The notes under the pieces: model-generated
Told to the model about the DNA's origin: nothing
What the model saw: the letters and a program-made list of their open reading frames with translations, nothing else
Databases searched by the model: none
In this document: positions 25,994 through 34,716 of the stretch, one piece after another
Position numbering within the stretch: the stretch's first letter is position 1
How the letters are laid out: each line of letters begins with the position of its first letter
Assembly (NCBI GenBank): GCA_001556025.1
Contig: LSIB01000136.1
Location: forward strand, 270,867 to 334,866
Origin: Rhizobiales bacterium CCH3-A5
Lineage (GTDB): Bacteria; Pseudomonadota; Alphaproteobacteria; Rhizobiales; Beijerinckiaceae
Direction: 5' to 3'
Length of the DNA stretch: 64,000 nucleotides
Program-made: the position numbers and the translations under genes

Positions 25994-27568
25994 TCAGCCG
26001 TTCACCACCTGCCGAGAGAAGCGCGCGACCGACTGGTCGAGCCGGCGCGCCGACGCGTCGACGCCGGCGGCTGCGTCCGAAACCTGCGCACTGTTCTCCA
26101 TCGTTCGGGCCGTATCGCCGGCGACGAGGTCGATCGCGGCCGCGACCTGCTCGGCTTCGCCGACCGCCCGGCCCAGCGACGCCAGCATCTGGCCGATGGC
26201 GGCGCTCTGCTGATCGACCGCGACGACGATGCCTTCGGCTGCGGCGACGATCGCCTCGGTCGATTTGCTGATGTTCATCACGGCACCGAGCGAACGCTCG
26301 GTCGCCCCGCGCACCTCCTCGATGCCGCGAGCGATATCCTCTGTCGCCGCGCCGGTGCGCGCCGCCAGGCTCTTGACCTCGTTGGCGACGACGGCGAAGC
26401 CGCGCCCGGCCGGGCCTGCGCGGGCCGCCTCGATGGTCGCATTCAGGGCCAGCAGATTGGTCTGCGCGGCGATCTCGCTGATCAGGTTGGAGACCTGCCC
26501 GATATCGCGAACGGCATCGGAGAGCTCGCCCTTGATCATGATCGAGGCCTGGACGTCAGCTGCCGCCGTCTGCACAAGGCCCGTGGTCTTCTCGGCTTCA
26601 CGCCGGATCAGCAGGATCGAATCGGTCAGCCCAAGCGAGCCGGCTTCGACCGAGGCGATGTCGGTCTTGGCCGCGGCCACCTTGGTCAGCACGCCGGCGA
26701 GATTGCCCTGCGAGCTGTCCGCGATCGACCGCAACTGCTCTGCCGCGCTGTTCATCCGCGCGACCGAATCGGAGACCGATTGCAGAATGACGCCGACCTC
26801 GGAGCGGAACCCGTCAGCCTGTCTTTCGACCTCCTCGCGCCGTTGCTCCTCGTGCCTGGCCTGCGCCTGAGCCTCCGAGCCGAGCGACCGGGCGCTGATG
26901 ATCGCCTGCACGCGATCGCGCACGAGTTGCGCCATGTTGCGCAGCGAAACCAGCATCACCGAGCCGAGGATCGCCTGAAACAGCAGGTTCTCGACCACAT
27001 GGTCCAGCGGCATGAAGCCGAACTGGACGATGCGCCCGAACAGGATCAGGCCGGCGAAAACAAGGGCCGCCGACGGCATGCTCGCCATCGTGAACGTGCC
27101 GGCGCAAATGAGGCCCGCCAGGATGCTGGCGATCAACACCTCCAGCTGCGGCGCGACGCCTGGATTGATCACGATCGGCAGGATCATCCATGGCAGCGCC
27201 AGCAGGCCTGAATCGATCAGGACGCGATCGACGAAGCGCGGCGGCGGCGGCTTGTTCCACCGGCGGGAGCGGGCCTGCCGCATCCGCACCGCGCCGAGCA
27301 GGCCGGTTGCGCCGACATAGGCGACCCAGAGCAGGGGAAACCACAGCCAGCCGTGAAAGATCGAAACGATGGCGATGACGAAGGCGGAGAGCACGTTGGC
27401 GATCAGGATCGGCGGCAGCACGCGCGCGAACATTTCGGCCTGGGCCGTTCGCAGATGCGCCGCGAGATCGGGCTCCAGAACCGGCAGGCCAAGCCTTCGG
27501 TTGACCCAGGCGTCGTAGCGCGACAGCAGGCTGGCGTGTGGCGTCGTCATATCGCCCGGATTCGTCAT
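25994..27568 (-). CDS. Methyl-accepting chemotaxis protein with six-helix membrane sensor
   Basis: 524 aa. About six membrane helices (near 52-70, 74-93, 117-134, 143-163, 165-183, 193-208) replace the usual periplasmic ligand domain, so the sensor is integral to the membrane or reads a membrane signal. The C-terminal signalling domain (about 240-520) has the hairpin [21 protein letters not shown] followed by [17 protein letters not shown]; the usual Glu after AG is Pro here. It ends 8 bp from the tRNA and is convergent with it. No HAMP domain is evident. A start at ATG 27550 (MTTPHAS) is equally possible. Confidence 0.9.
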   Translation of the reverse strand: MTNPGDMTTPHASLLSRYDAWVNRRLGLPVLEPDLAAHLRTAQAEMFARVLPPILIANVLSAFVIAIVSIFHGWLWFPLLWVAYVGATGLLGAVRMRQARSRRWNKPPPPRFVDRVLIDSGLLALPWMILPIVINPGVAPQLEVLIASILAGLICAGTFTMASMPSAALVFAGLILFGRIVQFGFMPLDHVVENLLFQAILGSVMLVSLRNMAQLVRDRVQAIISARSLGSEAQAQARHEEQRREEVERQADGFRSEVGVILQSVSDSVARMNSAAEQLRSIADSSQGNLAGVLTKVAAAKTDIASVEAGSLGLTDSILLIRREAEKTTGLVQTAAADVQASIMIKGELSDAVRDIGQVSNLISEIAAQTNLLALNATIEAARAGPAGRGFAVVANEVKSLAARTGAATEDIARGIEEVRGATERSLGAVMNISKSTEAIVAAAEGIVVAVDQQSAAIGQMLASLGRAVGEAEQVAAAIDLVAGDTARTMENSAQVSDAAAGVDASARRLDQSVARFSRQVVNG

Positions 27569-27658
27569 GCCGGCGTCGGGCCTGTCCTGCTGAATAACAA
27601 GGCAGGGACGATGCGCCAGCCGCGTTACGTCGCGGTTAATGCTGCGTGCGGCGCACTC

Positions 27659-28372
27659 TCACGACCAGCCCGGCCGCCAATTCGCGAACTCGGCCTTGGT
27701 CTCGGCGTTGGCTGGATAGAGCCCGAAAATGCCCTGCCCCGCCCTGACGCGCTCGGCGACGAAGTCCTCATAGGCCGTCTGCTCATAGGCCTCTTCGGCG
27801 ACCTCGTTGGCGATATGGGCCGGCACGCAGCAGACGCCCTCGCCGTCACCCACCATGATGTCGCCGGGATAGACCGCGACGTCCCCGCAGGCGATCGGCG
27901 CATTGATGTCGAGCGCATGGTGGCGGATCAGGTTGGTCGGCGCGCTCGGCCGCTGGTGATAGGCCGGGATGGCGAGAGCGGCGATCTCGGGTGAATCGCG
28001 AAAACCGCCATCGGTGACGATGCCGGCGACGCCGCGCTGCATCAGCCGCGTCACCAGGATGCCGCCGGCCGAGGCCGCGCGCGCGTCCTTGCGTGAATCG
28101 ATCACCATCACATGGCCGGGCGGGCAATCCTCGACCGCGCGCCGCTGCGGGTGCTGCGTGCCCTCGAACATCCCCAGATGATCGAGGTCCTCCCGCGCCG
28201 GGATGTAGCGCAGGGTGAAGGCCTCGCCGACCATGCTCTCGTCCTTCAGGCTCAGCGGCCGCACATCCTGGATGAAGACGTTGCGGAAACCGCGCTTGAA
28301 CAGGGCCGTGGTCAGCGTCGCGGTCGAAACCCGCTTGAGTTTCTGGCGATTTTCGGGGGTGAGGATTGTCAT
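27659..28372 (-). CDS. RraA-family protein (aldolase / RNase E regulator-like)
   Basis: 237 aa. The core GGILVTRLMQRGVAGIVTDGGFRD is the RraA signature, with GDVAVYPGDIMVGDGEGV near the C-terminal third. RraA-fold proteins include RNase E inhibitors and 4-hydroxy-4-methyl-2-oxoglutarate or related 2-keto acid aldolases; next to a TTT receptor and sugar-acid enzymes the aldolase role is more likely. The ATG at 28372 gives MTILTPENRQ, a normal start; the frame upstream runs through a repeat and is not coding. Confidence 0.88.
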   Translation of the reverse strand: MTILTPENRQKLKRVSTATLTTALFKRGFRNVFIQDVRPLSLKDESMVGEAFTLRYIPAREDLDHLGMFEGTQHPQRRAVEDCPPGHVMVIDSRKDARAASAGGILVTRLMQRGVAGIVTDGGFRDSPEIAALAIPAYHQRPSAPTNLIRHHALDINAPIACGDVAVYPGDIMVGDGEGVCCVPAHIANEVAEEAYEQTAYEDFVAERVRAGQGIFGLYPANAETKAEFANWRPGWS

Positions 28373-28444
28373 GATTTTGGGCGAGGCTCCTGCGAAGGGG
28401 CGAGCATGTCGTCGGCGTGAGACGGATGGCGTGGTGGTCGAGAA

Positions 28445-28480
28445 CCGGAGCGGAGCGTACTCAAGTACGTGAGCACCGGA
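28445..28480. repeat. Candidate dispersed palindromic element between RraA and TTT receptor
   Basis: CGTACT-CA-AGTACG (28456-28469) is a perfect palindrome with a 2-base centre, bounded by CCGG at 28445 and 28477. The 160-bp gap 28373-28533 holds nothing else recognisable. From memory, similar stretches recur in rhizobial genomes; not checked. Confidence 0.4.
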
Positions 28481-28533
28481 AGCGCAGACCGCCGCGTCAG
28501 GCGGCCGCGCTGGCGGCATGATCGATCCTTCGA

Positions 28534-29514
28534 TCACTCGATCTTGACGCCTGCCTTCTGCGCCACCTCGGCCCAGCGCTTGGTCTCGGCTGCAATATGA
28601 GCCGCGAACTGCTCCTGCGTCGAGCCCACGGGATCGACGCCGAGCTTCTTCAATTGTTCGATCACGGCCGGCTCTTTCAGGATCGCCTGCACCTCGGTGG
28701 AGAGCTTGGCGACGATCTCCTTGGGCACGCCCGCCGGCGCGAAGAAGCCATGCCAGGAGGCGGCTTCGTAACCGGGAATGAACTCGGCCACGGTCGGCAG
28801 GTCCTTGGCGACGGGGAGTCGTTGGGCGGTCGCGGTGGCGAGCGCACGGATTTTGCCGGCTTCGACATGGGGCCAGGCGATGGTGATATTGTCGAAGGAC
28901 AATTGGATCTGGCCCGACAGCAGATCCTGGGTCACCTGCCCGCTCGACCGATAGGGCACATGCGCCATGTCGGTTCCGGTCGCGACCTTGAACAATTCGG
29001 CCGCCATATGCGTCGAGGTTCCGGCGCCTGACGACCCGAACGAATATTTGCCGGGGTTCTTCTTGAGCAGGTCGATCAATTCCGGGACGGTTTTGGCAGG
29101 CAGGTCAACATTGACCATCAGGATGTTGGGCACGCTGGCGACCTGCGAGATTGGCGCGAAATCCTTGACATGGTCGAAGGGCAGCCGGGCATAGACCGCC
29201 GGGTTGATCGCATGGGTCGAAACCGTGCCCATGGTCAGCATCGTGCCGTCCTGCGGGCCGCGCGCCACGGCCGCGACGCCGGTGTTGCCGCCGGCTCCCG
29301 CCCTGTTCTCGACGATGAACCGGCCGTTCAGCCTGGCGCCGAGACGCTCGGCGAGAATGCGGCCGAGCAGATCGGTGGTGCCGCCGGCCGCGAAGGGCAC
29401 AACGATCGTGACCACCTTCGAGCCGGGATAGTCGGGCTGCGCCCAGGCGGGCGAACCCAGCATCAGCCCAGCGCTCGCAAACAGCGCCACCCTGCGTGTC
29501 ATGGTCATGATCAT
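28534..29514 (-). CDS. TTT-family (Bug) periplasmic solute receptor
   Basis: 326 aa. Signal peptide MTMTRRVALFASAGLMLGSPAWAQ, then the Bug fold: VVTIVVPFAAGGTTDLLGR, VENRAGAGGNTGV, FGSSGAGTSTHMAAE and HVPYRSSGQVTQDLL, which are the carboxylate-binding loops of this family. ATG 29514 has AGAGGAAA upstream. It has no TctA or TctB beside it, so it may use membrane parts encoded elsewhere or have a regulatory role. It diverges from a GntR gene across a palindromic operator and is followed by the RraA-like gene. Confidence 0.92.
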   Translation of the reverse strand: MIMTMTRRVALFASAGLMLGSPAWAQPDYPGSKVVTIVVPFAAGGTTDLLGRILAERLGARLNGRFIVENRAGAGGNTGVAAVARGPQDGTMLTMGTVSTHAINPAVYARLPFDHVKDFAPISQVASVPNILMVNVDLPAKTVPELIDLLKKNPGKYSFGSSGAGTSTHMAAELFKVATGTDMAHVPYRSSGQVTQDLLSGQIQLSFDNITIAWPHVEAGKIRALATATAQRLPVAKDLPTVAEFIPGYEAASWHGFFAPAGVPKEIVAKLSTEVQAILKEPAVIEQLKKLGVDPVGSTQEQFAAHIAAETKRWAEVAQKAGVKIE

Positions 29515-29592
29515 CGATGTGTTTCCTCTGCTTGCACCCGTCTGCTGGCGGGCCTTGGCAGAGGGATCTAGCACATGATTCCGGATTTGAAA

Positions 29593-29606
29593 TCTGAAAT
29601 TTCAGA
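29593..29606. promoter_or_regulatory. Palindromic operator between TTT receptor and GntR regulator
   Basis: Perfect 14-bp palindrome TCTGAAATTTCAGA between divergent genes (starts at 29514 and 29699). Position and symmetry fit a GntR/FCD dimer site that would control both directions. Confidence 0.6.
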
Positions 29607-29698
29607 GTTGCGCCGATTGACCGCTTGTGATGAATAGAGTCGGCATGGATGCTATCGGGCGGCGCAGTCGCGCGCCGGCAGCCTGCAAATGGACCCAC

Positions 29699-30403
29699 AT
29701 GACCGCCCTGAGCCCCATCGAACCCGTCGCGCCTCACCTGCTGCGATCGCTGCGCGAGCATGTGCATGAGCGCCTGCGCCGGGCGATCGTGGCCGGGCGC
29801 TTCCGCAATGGCGAGCGCCTGAACGAGCGCGCACTCGCGGAGATGCTCGGCGTCAGCACGACGCCGGTGAAGGATGCGATCCGCAAGCTCGAGAGCGAAG
29901 GCCTTGTGCGGACGGAGGCGCGGCGCGGCGTCTTCGTCGAGTTTTCCGTCGGCCAGGCGCTTCAGATGGCGCTGGGGCGTGCGGCTCTGGAAAGCGTGAT
30001 GGCTCATATCGCCGCAAACCACGTCACTCCGGCGGACATTGCCGAACTGGCGCGGCTCATCGAGGAGATGGAGCACGCCACGGCCCATAGCGCACTGGAA
30101 GACCTGGTCACCCTGAACGAGGCCTATCACGGCATGATCCACCGGATCTCCGGCTGCTCCTATCTGGAGCGCCGGCTCGACGGGCAGCGCATGTACGACC
30201 ACGCCCAGCGCATTGCGCTGCTGTCGGAGCCGATGGAGCGCGGCCAGGGTTTCGATGAACACAGCGCGATTTTCCAGGCGCTGAAAGCCCGCGACGCCGG
30301 GCTGGCCGAACAGAGAATGCGCCGCCACATCGTCCGCTCGGCGAAAGCCCATGTGCGGCAGGTGTTCGGCGCCGATGCGGAAGGACTGGCCTATGACGAG
30401 TGA
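29699..30403 (+). CDS. GntR-family regulator with FCD domain (1)
   Basis: 234 aa. Winged helix at about 10-80 (LREHVHERLRRAIVAGRF, ERALAEMLGVSTTPVKDAIRKLE) and an FCD ligand domain (about 95-220) with the metal-binding His and Asp positions typical of the fold. Such proteins sense carboxylates or sugar acids. ATG 29699 is preferred to ATG 29627 and 29645 because the family begins near this point. Its last bases overlap the DHDPS-like gene by 11 bp, tying it to that enzyme. Confidence 0.9.
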   Translation: MTALSPIEPVAPHLLRSLREHVHERLRRAIVAGRFRNGERLNERALAEMLGVSTTPVKDAIRKLESEGLVRTEARRGVFVEFSVGQALQMALGRAALESVMAHIAANHVTPADIAELARLIEEMEHATAHSALEDLVTLNEAYHGMIHRISGCSYLERRLDGQRMYDHAQRIALLSEPMERGQGFDEHSAIFQALKARDAGLAEQRMRRHIVRSAKAHVRQVFGADAEGLAYDE

Positions 30404-31310
30404 TAACGTAAGGCGCGCCCTGCGCGGTATCTCCGGCGTTCATGTCACCGCCTGGAAAGCCGATGGCGAAGCCGACTGGACCCTGACAGGCAAGATCGTC
30501 GCCCGCATCGCGGCCGCCGGCATCCACAACATCGTCTCGGCCGGCAACACCGGCGAATTCTACCCGATGACGACCGAGGAGGTGGTGCGCAGCCATGCGG
30601 TCGCGGCGGAAAGCGCCGCCGGCAAGGCGCTGGTCACAGCCGGCATCGGCCGTTCGCTGCGCGAGGCCATCGCCACCGGGAAACTGGCTGCGACAGCCGG
30701 CTGCGACGCTGTGATGGTGCATCACCCGCTCGACCCCTTTGCCGCCCCGCAATCGCAGGCTGACTACATCATTGCGATCGCGGAGGCGCTGGAGCTGCCA
30801 CTCGTCGCCTATATCCGCTCCGACGCGATCGGCGTGAAGGACCTGGTCCGCGTCGCGACGCATCCCAACGTCGCCGGCGTCAAGTTCGCATCGAGCAACA
30901 TGATGCTGTTGGCGGAATGCGTGCGCGCCACCCAGGGTACATCGGCCAACTGGATTTGCGGCCTCGCCGAAGGCTGGGCCGCGCCGTTTTATGCACTGGG
31001 CGCACGTGGCTTCACCTCGGGCCTAATCAATGTCGCGCCCGAGCGCTCGCTCGCGGTCTGGCGCACTCTTGAGGCCGGCGACTACGCGGCCGCCCGCGCC
31101 GAGGTCGACGCCATCGCCGGCTTCGAGACGCTCCGCACGAAATACGGCAACGGCGCGAATGTCACCGTCGTCAAGGAAGCGCTCGGCATGCTGGGCACGA
31201 ATGTCGGCCCGGTGCGTGTGCCCGGCCTGCCGGAGCTGAACGCGGCGGAACGGGCGGAGCTCAGCGCCATCGTCGCCGGCTGGAGCGCGGTGCGCGTCGC
31301 GGCGGAATAG
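30393..31310 (+). CDS. DHDPS-family aldolase/dehydratase
   Basis: 305 aa TIM-barrel lyase. SAGNTGEFYPMTTEE (about 48-62) is the family motif that binds the keto acid carboxylate; the catalytic Tyr is in LPLVAYIRSD and the Schiff-base Lys in VAGVKFASSN. Members cleave or dehydrate 2-keto-3-deoxy sugar acids, condense pyruvate with aldehydes, or make dihydrodipicolinate. Neighbouring dehydratases and TTT receptors suggest a 2-keto-3-deoxy-aldonate aldolase or dehydratase rather than lysine biosynthesis. Overlaps the GntR stop, so both are probably one transcript. Confidence 0.88.
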   Translation: MTSDNVRRALRGISGVHVTAWKADGEADWTLTGKIVARIAAAGIHNIVSAGNTGEFYPMTTEEVVRSHAVAAESAAGKALVTAGIGRSLREAIATGKLAATAGCDAVMVHHPLDPFAAPQSQADYIIAIAEALELPLVAYIRSDAIGVKDLVRVATHPNVAGVKFASSNMMLLAECVRATQGTSANWICGLAEGWAAPFYALGARGFTSGLINVAPERSLAVWRTLEAGDYAAARAEVDAIAGFETLRTKYGNGANVTVVKEALGMLGTNVGPVRVPGLPELNAAERAELSAIVAGWSAVRVAAE

Positions 31311-31336
31311 GTCGCCACACTACACCCTCCCTCGTC

Positions 31337-31421
31337 ATGGTCGGGCTTGCCCCGACCATCCACGTCCTCCCCCGCCGAGCGCTACGACCACGACGCGGAT
31401 GCTCGGCACGACGCCGAGCAT
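31337..31421. repeat. Palindromic extragenic repeat pair
   Basis: Two perfect hairpins in the 161-bp gap: ATGGTCGGG/CCCGACCAT (31337-31345 with 31351-31359) and ATGCTCGGC/GCCGAGCAT (31399-31407 with 31413-31421), loops of 5. The CGTCATGGTCGGGCTTG type is a common intergenic repeat in rhizobia, from memory. It may end transcription of the GntR-DHDPS unit. Confidence 0.65.
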
Positions 31422-31471
31422 GACGACCGGGTGCAAGACCTGGAAAATAGAAACCGCCCGAGGAAACGCCC

Positions 31472-33202
31472 ATGACCCATCCCCGCAAGACGCCCGACAC
31501 CTTGCGCTCGAAGCGTTGGTTCGGCGCGTCCGACCTGCGCTCCTTCGGCCATCGCTCGCGGGCGCTGCAGATGGGGCTCGGCCATGACGAGTTCATGGGC
31601 AAGCCCGTCATCGGCATCCTCAACACCTGGTCCGAGATCAACCCCTGCCACACCCATCTGCGCGACCGCGCCGAGGCGGTGAAACGCGCGGTCTGGGCGG
31701 CGGGAGGGTTCCCGGTCGAAATTCCGGTGATGTCGGTTTCGGAGCAGTACCAGAAGCCGACCACCATGCTCTATCGCAACTTCCTGGCGATGGAGGCCGA
31801 GGAGTCGATCCGCTCCCACCCGCTCGATGGCGCGGTGCTGCTGGGCGGCTGCGACAAGTCCACGCCGGCCCTGATCATGGGGGGCTGCAGCGCCGGCCTG
31901 CCCTTCATCTTCGTGCCGGCCGGGCCGATGCTGCGCGGCAACTGGGCCGGCAAGGTGCTCGGTTCGGGCGCGGATGTCTGGAAGTACTGGGCCGAGAAGG
32001 AAGCCGGCAACATCACCGACGGGCAGTGGAAGGACATGGAAAGCGGCATCGCCCGCTCGCACGGCACCTGCATGGTGATGGGAACGGCCGCCACCATGAT
32101 GAGCCATGCCGAAGTGCTGGGGCTGACGCTTCCCGGCGCATCCGCCATTCCCGCCGCCGACGCCGCCCATCCGCGCATGGCGGCAGCGGCCGGCAAGCGC
32201 ATCGTCGAGATGGTCTGGGAGGATTTGACGCCAGACCGCATCCTGACGCGGAAAAGCTTCGAGAACGCGCTGACAGTGCATATGGCGGTGGCGGGCTCGA
32301 CCAACGCGATCATCCATCTCATCGCCATGGCGGGGCGCGCCGGCGTCTCGCTGACGCCCGACGATTTCGATGCCTTCTCGCGCAAGATCCCGGTGATCGC
32401 AAACCTGCGCCCCTCGGGCGAGTTCCTGATGGAGGACTTCTTCTATGCCGGCGGCCTGCCGGCCCTGCTGAAGCAGCTCGAAAGCAAGCTCCACACCGAC
32501 GCCATGACCGTCACCGGCAAGCCGCTCGCCGAGACGATCGCGCTCGCCACCGTCTATGACGACAACGTCATCCGCCCGCTCGACAGGGCGGTCTCGACCG
32601 CCAATGGGCTCGCCGTGCTGAAAGGCAACATCGCGCCCGATGGCTGCGTCATCAAGCCGTCGGCCGCCGAGCCGCATCTCTTGAAGCATTCCGGCCCGGC
32701 GCTGGTCTTCGAGGATTACGACGCGATGATGCGGGCGGTGAACGACGAGAGCCTCGACGTCACCAAGGACCACATCATGGTGCTGAAGAACTGCGGCCCG
32801 GTCGGCGGGCCGGGCATGCCGGAATGGGGCATGATGCCGATCCCCAAGAAGCTCCTGAAGCAGGGTGTGCGCGACATGCTGCGCATCTCCGACGCGCGCA
32901 TGTCGGGCACCAGCTACGGCGCCTGCGTGCTCCATGTCGCGCCCGAGGCTTATATCAGGGGGCCGCTTGCGGCGGTCAGGACCGGCGACGTGATCAGCGT
33001 CGATGTCGAGGCGCGAACGATTTCGGTGAACCTGACGGACGCCGAGATCGTCTCGCGCCTCGCCGCCTGGACCCCTCCCGACCGCGATTATCCGCGAGGC
33101 TGGGGCAAGATGTCGGCGGCCCATATCCGCCAGGCCGACAAGGGCTGCGACTTCGACTATCTCGAGGGCACGGCGAAAATCCCCGAGCCGGAAATTCACT
33201 GA
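31472..33202 (+). CDS. IlvD/Edd-family dehydratase, L-arabinonate dehydratase-like
   Basis: 576 aa. Iron-sulfur dehydratase with Cys in NPCHTH, GGCDKSTP and SHGTCM (the three cluster ligands), and RISDARMSG near the C-terminus. The stretch RWFGASDLRSFGHRSRALQMG and KPTTMLYRNFLAME is close to the pentonate/hexonate dehydratase branch (L-arabinonate and D-xylonate types) rather than dihydroxy-acid dehydratase. Its product, a 2-keto-3-deoxy acid, would be a natural substrate of the DHDPS-like enzyme just upstream. Confidence 0.9.
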   Translation: MTHPRKTPDTLRSKRWFGASDLRSFGHRSRALQMGLGHDEFMGKPVIGILNTWSEINPCHTHLRDRAEAVKRAVWAAGGFPVEIPVMSVSEQYQKPTTMLYRNFLAMEAEESIRSHPLDGAVLLGGCDKSTPALIMGGCSAGLPFIFVPAGPMLRGNWAGKVLGSGADVWKYWAEKEAGNITDGQWKDMESGIARSHGTCMVMGTAATMMSHAEVLGLTLPGASAIPAADAAHPRMAAAAGKRIVEMVWEDLTPDRILTRKSFENALTVHMAVAGSTNAIIHLIAMAGRAGVSLTPDDFDAFSRKIPVIANLRPSGEFLMEDFFYAGGLPALLKQLESKLHTDAMTVTGKPLAETIALATVYDDNVIRPLDRAVSTANGLAVLKGNIAPDGCVIKPSAAEPHLLKHSGPALVFEDYDAMMRAVNDESLDVTKDHIMVLKNCGPVGGPGMPEWGMMPIPKKLLKQGVRDMLRISDARMSGTSYGACVLHVAPEAYIRGPLAAVRTGDVISVDVEARTISVNLTDAEIVSRLAAWTPPDRDYPRGWGKMSAAHIRQADKGCDFDYLEGTAKIPEPEIH

Positions 33203-33314
33203 CCGCGCAATCCCAACGGGGATGCGCGGGCCACCAATCCCCGCCCCCCATGACCTGGCGGATAATGCCTTGCAGCTGGCGCGCGCTCCGCGTGCCGATT
33301 CCGCGAGGCTTGCC

Positions 33315-34712
33315 ATGACCGATACGCCGAGACTGACCCTGCCCCTGCTTGCCGCAGGCCAGGCGCAGAAGCATGTCACCCATAACGATGCGCTGACGCG
33401 GCTCGACGCGCTCGTCCATCTCGCCGTGCAGAGCCGCAGCCAGACGACGCCGCCATCCTCGCCCGGTGCGCTGGCAGCCTTTATCGTGCCGACGGGCGGT
33501 ACCGGCGTTTTCGCCGGCCGCACAGACGATCTTGCGATCTTCGAGGATGGCGGTTGGAGCTTCCTCGAACCGCGTCCCGGCTGGCAGGCCTGGATCGAGG
33601 ACGAGGCCGAGCACCATGTCTGGACCGGCACGCAATGGCGGCGATCCCAGCCGAGCAGCGCCATCGGCGCCAGCCTCTGGGGCGTCAACATGACAGCCGA
33701 CACTTCGAACCGGCTGGCCGTCTCCTCCTCCGCCACCCTGCTGAGCCATGCCGGCAGCGACCACCGGCTGACCGTGAACAAGGCCGCCGCCGCCAACACC
33801 GCGAGCCTGATCCTGCAGGACGGCTTTTCAGGCCGCGCCGAGATCGGGCTCTCGGGAGACGACGACCTCCACTTGAAGGTCAGCCCCGACGGCACGGCCT
33901 GGACGGACGCGCTGACGATCGACCGGGCGACCGGCCTCGTCGCCCTGCCCGCCTCGCCCTGGGCGCGCGAGACCGCCCGACAGAACCTGCTGATCAATGG
34001 CGACATGCAGGTCAACCAGCGCGGCTTCGCAGGCGGTGCTCTGGCGGCCGGCATCTACGGCTTCGACCGCTGGAAGGCCGACACCGGCGGTGCGAACCTC
34101 TCACGCAGCGGCTTCGACCTGACGCTGACCTCCGGAGCCATCGTCCAGCCGGTCGAGCCGGCGCTCTGGGGCGTCGGCTCCTTCGCGCTGACGCCGCTGA
34201 CGCTCTCGGTCGAGGACCTGGCGGGCGGCAACCTCACGGTCGGCATCGGCAGCGTCAGCGGCGCGATCACGCCCGGCGCCGGCCGCCGCTCCGCGACCCT
34301 GACGCCGGCCGCGGGCGACAGCGGGACGCTCGCGATCCGCCTCGCCCCGGCTTCGGGCGCTGTCACCTTGCGCCGGATCAAGCTGGAGCGGGGCAGCAGC
34401 GCAAGCCCCTGGGACGAACGCCCGCTGGCGCTGAGCCAGACCTTGTGCCGGCGCTACTACTGCCGGCTCGAAGGCTCGATGCTGCTCGACGCCTATCAGG
34501 GCACGGGCGGCACCTGCCAATCGCCGCTGCCGCTGCCGACGCCGATGCGCAGCACACCTGGCGTCAGCGTCACGATCGGAGCCGAAGCCAATTGCTCGGA
34601 CCGCGGGGTCACGACGGTCTCGCCGACATTGGCCCATCTGCGCATGACGGCAGCCGCCACCGGCCGCTTCTACGCCGTGTTCAACGACATCGCATTCAGC
34701 GCCGAACTGTGA
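33315..34712 (+). CDS. DUF2793 phage/GTA-type structural protein, isolated
   Basis: 465 aa. The N-terminal 130 residues are DUF2793: LPLLAAGQAQKHVTHNDALTRLDALVH, DLAIFEDGGWSFLEPR and VWTGTQWRR. The remainder resembles phage tail or spike modules, with a repeat-like RQNLLINGDMQVNQRGF and YGFDRWKAD segment and many Ser, Thr and Gly. DUF2793 is known in phage tail and gene transfer agent spike proteins (family knowledge). No other phage gene is near, and both flanks are catabolic genes on the chromosome. ATG 33315 is used; function in this cell is unknown. Confidence 0.82.
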   Translation: MTDTPRLTLPLLAAGQAQKHVTHNDALTRLDALVHLAVQSRSQTTPPSSPGALAAFIVPTGGTGVFAGRTDDLAIFEDGGWSFLEPRPGWQAWIEDEAEHHVWTGTQWRRSQPSSAIGASLWGVNMTADTSNRLAVSSSATLLSHAGSDHRLTVNKAAAANTASLILQDGFSGRAEIGLSGDDDLHLKVSPDGTAWTDALTIDRATGLVALPASPWARETARQNLLINGDMQVNQRGFAGGALAAGIYGFDRWKADTGGANLSRSGFDLTLTSGAIVQPVEPALWGVGSFALTPLTLSVEDLAGGNLTVGIGSVSGAITPGAGRRSATLTPAAGDSGTLAIRLAPASGAVTLRRIKLERGSSASPWDERPLALSQTLCRRYYCRLEGSMLLDAYQGTGGTCQSPLPLPTPMRSTPGVSVTIGAEANCSDRGVTTVSPTLAHLRMTAAATGRFYAVFNDIAFSAEL

Positions 34713-34716
34713 CGCG

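Noticed and set aside
31382..34054. 890-codon minus-strand frame over the IlvD gene and DUF2793 gene
   Set aside because: Spans two clear genes on the other strand; composition and lack of motifs mark it as a shadow.
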